Assembly (NCBI GenBank): GCA_037445115.1
Contig: JBBILC010000114.1
Span: 1-17,965 of the forward strand
DNA length: 17,965 bases
Direction of reading: 5' to 3'
DNA from: Trichothermofontia sp037445115
Lineage (GTDB): Bacteria > Cyanobacteriota > Cyanobacteriia > B231
A program made the translations under genes and the position numbers. Positions 15,801 through 17,965 of the stretch are shown piece by piece (position 1 is the stretch's first letter; the number at the start of each line of letters is the position of its first letter). The notes beneath the pieces are model-generated. The model saw only the letters and a list, made by a program, of their open reading frames with translations, was not told the DNA's origin and ran no database searches.

Positions 15801-17490
15801 AATATTCAGCCCGGATAGCCAGAAAATTGTGACGGCAGGTGCGAATAATACCGTTCGGCTCTGGAACTTAAAAGGACAAGCTTTGGCTGAGTTTAAAGGG
15901 CATACGGATATAGTTAAGGGCATTGCTTTTAGCCCGGATGGTCAGTTATTAGCTAGTTCGGGAAGAGATACCACGGTTCGCCTGTGGAACCTTCAGGGTG
16001 AAGCGTTAGGTATTTTTAAGGGACATCAAAAAGATGTGTGGAGTGTGGCCTTTAGCCGGGATGGGAAGACGATCGCGAGTGCATCTGATGATGATACTTT
16101 CCGCATTTGGGATTTACAGAGTAAGGAATTATTGAAGATTAAAACGGATCAAGGCCAATTGCATACGTTGCAATTTAGTCCCGATGGGCAGCGCCTAGCG
16201 ACATCCGGGGAAGATGGTCGTATCCGTTTATGGGATGTTACAGGTAAAGCGTTAAATGTATTAGAGGGGCATCAAGGCCGAGTCTGGAGTGTAACGTTTA
16301 GCCCTGATGGTCAATACTTAGCGAGTGCGGCGGCTGATGGGACTGTCCGCCTTTGGACAACCTCAGGGCAGGCTTTAGCGGTTTTACAAGGTCATCAAGG
16401 TCCCGTTAGACATGCGAGTTTTAGTCCCGATGGACAACGGTTGGTGAGTAGTGGGGATGATGGTACTGTCCGGTTCTGGGATCTACAGGGACAGCAACAA
16501 CTAACCTTAATGGGACATCAGGGCAGTGTGCGATCGCTCCAGTTTAGGCCGGATGGGCAAGAACTGGCAACAGGGGGTGATGATGGCACGGTTCGCCTTT
16601 GGACTTTACAGGGGCCATCTACGCCTCTATTCCCAAGCAGCGGGGAAACTGTACGGGCGATCGCGTTTAGTCCGGATGGGCAATCCCTCGTGAGTGCGCA
16701 AGCTAAAATCTTATCGGTATGGACCGTGTTTGATCAATCTCGCAATCCGATTAAGGTTGAATTGCAGGGACATCCAGGGTTAATTGAAAGTGTTGAATTT
16801 AGCCCCGATGGACAACAGTTAGTCAGCGCCGATGATCAGGGTTGGATTTATCGCTGGAATCAGCAGGGACAGGTCCTCAAGCGGTGGCAATCTGGACAAT
16901 CACAGGTTTGGCAAGTTGTCATTAGCCCTGATGGGCAACAGTTGGCTAGTGCGGGTGGCAACGGGGTGGTTGAATTGTGGAATTTACAAGGTCAAAGTTT
17001 AAGAACGTTGACGGGACATTTGGGTCCTGTTTATAGTGTGGCGTTTAGTCCCAATGGTCAGGAACTCGCTAGTGCGGGACAGGATGGCACGATTCGGGTA
17101 TGGTATTTGCCTAATAACAGCAAAAATATTCTCTTCCAGGTTTATGATGCTGAAGTTCACACGATCTCGTTTAGTCCGGATGGTCGTTATTTAATCAGCG
17201 GTGACAGTATGGGTAATGTCAAACTGTGGGATTTATTGCTGAAACAACAGCTTTCTGCCTGGAGTGCCCACCGACGCACGATCGTGCGTATTGTTCGCTT
17301 TAGTCCGAATGGTCAATTATTAGCGACTGCGGCTGATGATGGTACGGTAAAGCTATGGCGAATAGACGCTTTTCAACAATTACGTAAGCGAGGTTGCATA
17401 TTGATGGCGGATTATCTCAGTTTCCTCAAGCGGGAACAGGACTCAGAAATGATTAACCGCGATCGCGATGTCTGCAATGATGTGCGTTAA
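12829..17490 (+). CDS. Caspase - nSTAND NTPase - TM - WD40 (14 repeats) fusion protein
   Basis: A 1553-residue multidomain protein. Residues about 20-290 are a caspase domain: VVIGIDRYQ, His107 in YFAGHG, Cys158-Cys159 in ILDCCFAG (Cys159 aligns with the catalytic one), so the dyad is present. From about 318 an nSTAND/AAA-type NTPase follows: NPYRGLNSFDEKHADFFFGR, Walker A GVSGSGKSS (359-367) and Walker B LLVIDQFEE (449-457), ending in the usual EPAHDALIQGW. A single TM segment is near 846-866 (IAIAVMLGLSGLTTVALIG). Residues about 945-1515 contain 14 WD40 units of about 41 residues (FSPDGQ ... LWNLQG ... GH). The C-terminal DYLSFLK...RDVC tail is the usual end of such proteins, so the gene is complete. 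TGAGG (12816-12820) is the ribosome site. The family is thought to sense a trigger with WD40, oligomerise through the NTPase and activate the protease; that is known by analogy only. Confidence 0.95.
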   Translation: MHQTLTNAAWDLKRANFDRNLAVVIGIDRYQNASIRNLSTAVSDANAIAALLEQSYNYQQSPKQPSVIRLFDEAATLARLQDLLHHRLPNELNPGTGDRLIVYFAGHGLPRSNEDGPEGYLVPYDANPTEQSSFLAMREVSEALSQLTCHHLLVILDCCFAGTFRWVGSRKAVPILETIRREHYYHFIRHPAWQVITSSAHDQEALDVARLQEDNRPAVPGLKEPHSPFALALLEGLQPSSDRQYVKADLFPDGVVTAHELFVYLQTRVKQLSGDQQAPGIYPLRRDFDKGEFIFTPPQFDPEAELAAAPSLNADNNPYRGLNSFDEKHADFFFGRQALVTELAERLSQANHPLTVVLGVSGSGKSSLVKAGLIPYLRRQTTEQMGTPWLIAGPMRPEGDALRSLAKALHPDFTPEQLTAFSQTLKTDVQSFSRAIADWKQQCPQGSVLLVIDQFEELLTSRKDENASSDSSDAAVDQALEKKEWQHFLEMLAIAISNHQEALRVIVTLRSDFEPRFLNSAIAPYWQEARFPVRAMTSDELRAAIEGPALKQALYFEPSELVGTLIDEVGQMPGALPLLSFTLSELYVKLYQRWQEDQSTDRTLRFADYQSLGGVTGALTYRATEEYNALDPLQQATLQRVMLRMIALEQGGVARRQVPKSELIYPDPVENDRVQRVLKRFSDARLIVDGANAQGEAYIEPAHDALIQGWDQLLLWKKAEDEALILQRRLTPAAVEWQTVKNQAQPVRSPIPVEPVIDGLDRGLYRIESSVQHLATWLVERWGRSQPQQGQLRDKPVQYLWNANPYLEVLKQELNASNNWLNQVETEFVRESVLQKRRNLSWRWRIAIAVMLGLSGLTTVALIGQRNALISQIQASRQAAEANFVAGQSLNAFIDSLRAAHSLQHPLLQAFKPASSLEQTVKGTLQKAIFSTQERNRLSQLSAHLGITRSRTSPDGRWIVIATEDGKVSVWNWQGEKQTAWDSQQGQVLNLIFSPDSQKIVTAGANNTVRLWNLKGQALAEFKGHTDIVKGIAFSPDGQLLASSGRDTTVRLWNLQGEALGIFKGHQKDVWSVAFSRDGKTIASASDDDTFRIWDLQSKELLKIKTDQGQLHTLQFSPDGQRLATSGEDGRIRLWDVTGKALNVLEGHQGRVWSVTFSPDGQYLASAAADGTVRLWTTSGQALAVLQGHQGPVRHASFSPDGQRLVSSGDDGTVRFWDLQGQQQLTLMGHQGSVRSLQFRPDGQELATGGDDGTVRLWTLQGPSTPLFPSSGETVRAIAFSPDGQSLVSAQAKILSVWTVFDQSRNPIKVELQGHPGLIESVEFSPDGQQLVSADDQGWIYRWNQQGQVLKRWQSGQSQVWQVVISPDGQQLASAGGNGVVELWNLQGQSLRTLTGHLGPVYSVAFSPNGQELASAGQDGTIRVWYLPNNSKNILFQVYDAEVHTISFSPDGRYLISGDSMGNVKLWDLLLKQQLSAWSAHRRTIVRIVRFSPNGQLLATAADDGTVKLWRIDAFQQLRKRGCILMADYLSFLKREQDSEMINRDRDVCNDVR
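15655..17373 (+). repeat. WD40 repeat array, 14 units
   Basis: Fourteen consecutive units of about 123 bp each carry the pattern FSPDGQxLxSxxxDGTVRLWxLxGxxLxxxxGHxxx. Units 5-7 and 11 are the closest to consensus; units 8, 9 and 10 lack or alter GH. Fourteen fits two seven-bladed propellers. Nucleotide similarity between units is high enough to allow recombination. Confidence 0.9.
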
Positions 17491-17632
17491 GCCCGTACGA
17501 TCGGGGTGAGCAGCAGTCGTTTGGGGTCTGAATCACATTAAACGTATTGTCATCCCCCTGGACCTGCACATTGCCCAGGGATTGCTGCTGACTGGCGAGG
17601 CCATCCCCACCCCCCGCTGGTGTTTGACTCAT
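17453..17632 (-). CDS. Small ORF (59 aa) with GDDNTFNVIQ motif, coupled to the upstream ORF; probably truncated
   Basis: From ATG 17632 the peptide begins MSQTPAGGGDGLASQQQSLG, followed by NVQVQGDDNTFNVIQT, then an unrelated tail rich in Cys/His/Arg (CCSPRSYGLNAHHCRHRDRG). The Gly/Asn motif NTFxVxQ resembles FAVTQAGGNVTLTQ of the upstream ORF, so it may be a paralogue whose helical domain is missing. Its ATG overlaps the TGA of the upstream ORF (ATGA, 17632-17629). Its own stop lies 38 bp inside the convergent caspase-WD40 gene. The tail looks like read-through of antisense to that gene, which supports truncation. A GTG five codons earlier is less likely. No known function. Confidence 0.5.
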   Translation of the reverse strand: MSQTPAGGGDGLASQQQSLGNVQVQGDDNTFNVIQTPNDCCSPRSYGLNAHHCRHRDRG

Positions 17633-17965
17633 GGTAAACCTACCCACGCTTTGGCCACCAACATTGCCACCTTCGCCACCGGTTCAGCTAAGGTAACCAC
17701 GCCATCTAACCCTTTTTGTAGGGCCGCGATCGCCTGATCCACGAGACTTTTATCCGGTTCTGGCTTTTGCAATTCGGCTTCCAACATTTTAACCGGCACA
17801 TCAACCGTAGCCTTTTCAATCGGATTAAGGGCGGTGCTACTGGCAATACTTTCTTTGAGTTCGGCGATCGCGCTTAATGCCGCTTCCAGATCGGGATTGC
17901 CGCCCGTGGACTGGGTACTACTCTGGGTGAGCGTGACATTGCCCCCGGCTTGGGTAACGGCGAAG
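17629..17965 (-). CDS. Small protein with FAVTQAGGNVTLTQ motif and helical domain (partial, 5' end beyond window)
   Basis: An open frame of 111 residues runs from the right edge to TGA 17631-17629. The start is outside the window. It opens with FAVTQAGGNVTLTQSS, a Gly/Asn/Thr beta-type motif, then a linker, then three or four amphipathic helices (LEAALSAIAELKESIASS, ATVDVPVKMLEAELQK, KSLVDQAIAALQKGLDG, VVTLAEPVAKVAMLVAKAW) ending WVGLP. The helical domain with a central PEPDKS turn is a style I associate with small proteins coded next to STAND/NACHT-type conflict genes, but I cannot name the family. It is ATGA-coupled to the following small ORF and both converge on the caspase-WD40 gene. Confidence 0.6.
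   Translation of the reverse strand, partial: FAVTQAGGNVTLTQSSTQSTGGNPDLEAALSAIAELKESIASSTALNPIEKATVDVPVKMLEAELQKPEPDKSLVDQAIAALQKGLDGVVTLAEPVAKVAMLVAKAWVGLP

Noticed and set aside
15655..17373. WD40 region as a DNA tandem repeat independent of coding
   Set aside because: The about 123-bp periodicity is explained by protein repeats; codon-level drift between units is normal.
17629..17740. Apparent frameshift near GGGTTAGATGG in the right-edge small ORF
   Set aside because: Recounting the T-run at 17713-17717 (five T) shows the frame is continuous to the TGA at 17631-17629, so the ORF is intact here.

Overview
The window is almost certainly cyanobacterial. The octamer GCGATCGC (HIP1) occurs roughly twenty times in 18 kb, far above chance. 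Proline/glycine-coding dispersed repeats of cyanobacterial type sit inside genes, and a caspase-NTPase-WD40 giant protein and a paired caspase are typical of filamentous or large-genome cyanobacteria. The exact genus cannot be read from the sequence.

Left part (1-6665, minus strand): a compact three-gene defence-type operon, read right to left. It encodes a SNF2-family helicase resembling DrmD of class 1 DISARM, a small PD-(D/E)XK nuclease-like protein, and a large Eco57I-type N6-adenine DNA methylase resembling DrmMI/type IIG enzymes. The genes are 13 bp apart or overlap by 8 bp. The methylase stops soon after its catalytic domain, without the target-recognition region usual for the family, only about 30 bp from the window edge. 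It also carries several in-frame insertions made of dispersed repeats. The helicase carries one such insertion too.

Middle (6820-8534, plus strand): two translationally coupled genes (ATGA overlap), a quinone-reductase-type MDR oxidoreductase and a peroxiredoxin-like protein without the usual peroxidatic cysteine. They look like ordinary redox housekeeping or stress genes. A 576-bp non-coding gap follows, holding a perfect 12-bp x 4 tandem repeat.

Right part (9111-17965): a candidate programmed-cell-death or conflict cassette. A stand-alone caspase-fold protease (His105/Cys164) is followed 33 bp later by a secreted-N-terminus, coiled-coil, multi-TM protein of unknown family. After a 163-bp gap with a hairpin repeat comes a 1553-residue caspase - nSTAND NTPase - TM - WD40 protein (His107/Cys159, Walker A at 359-367, 14 WD40 repeats, probably two seven-bladed propellers). 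Converging on its 3' end from the right edge are two small minus-strand ORFs, coupled by ATGA. The first (partial) has an F-x-V-x-Q / GNVTLTQ motif plus a helical domain. The second seems to start with a related motif and then to lose the rest where it meets the caspase-WD40 gene.

Working interpretation (inference): a chromosomal accessory/defence island combining a DISARM-like or type IIG-like R-M operon, possibly decayed, with a caspase-based sensor-effector module. No RNA genes, CRISPR arrays or intact insertion sequences were seen.
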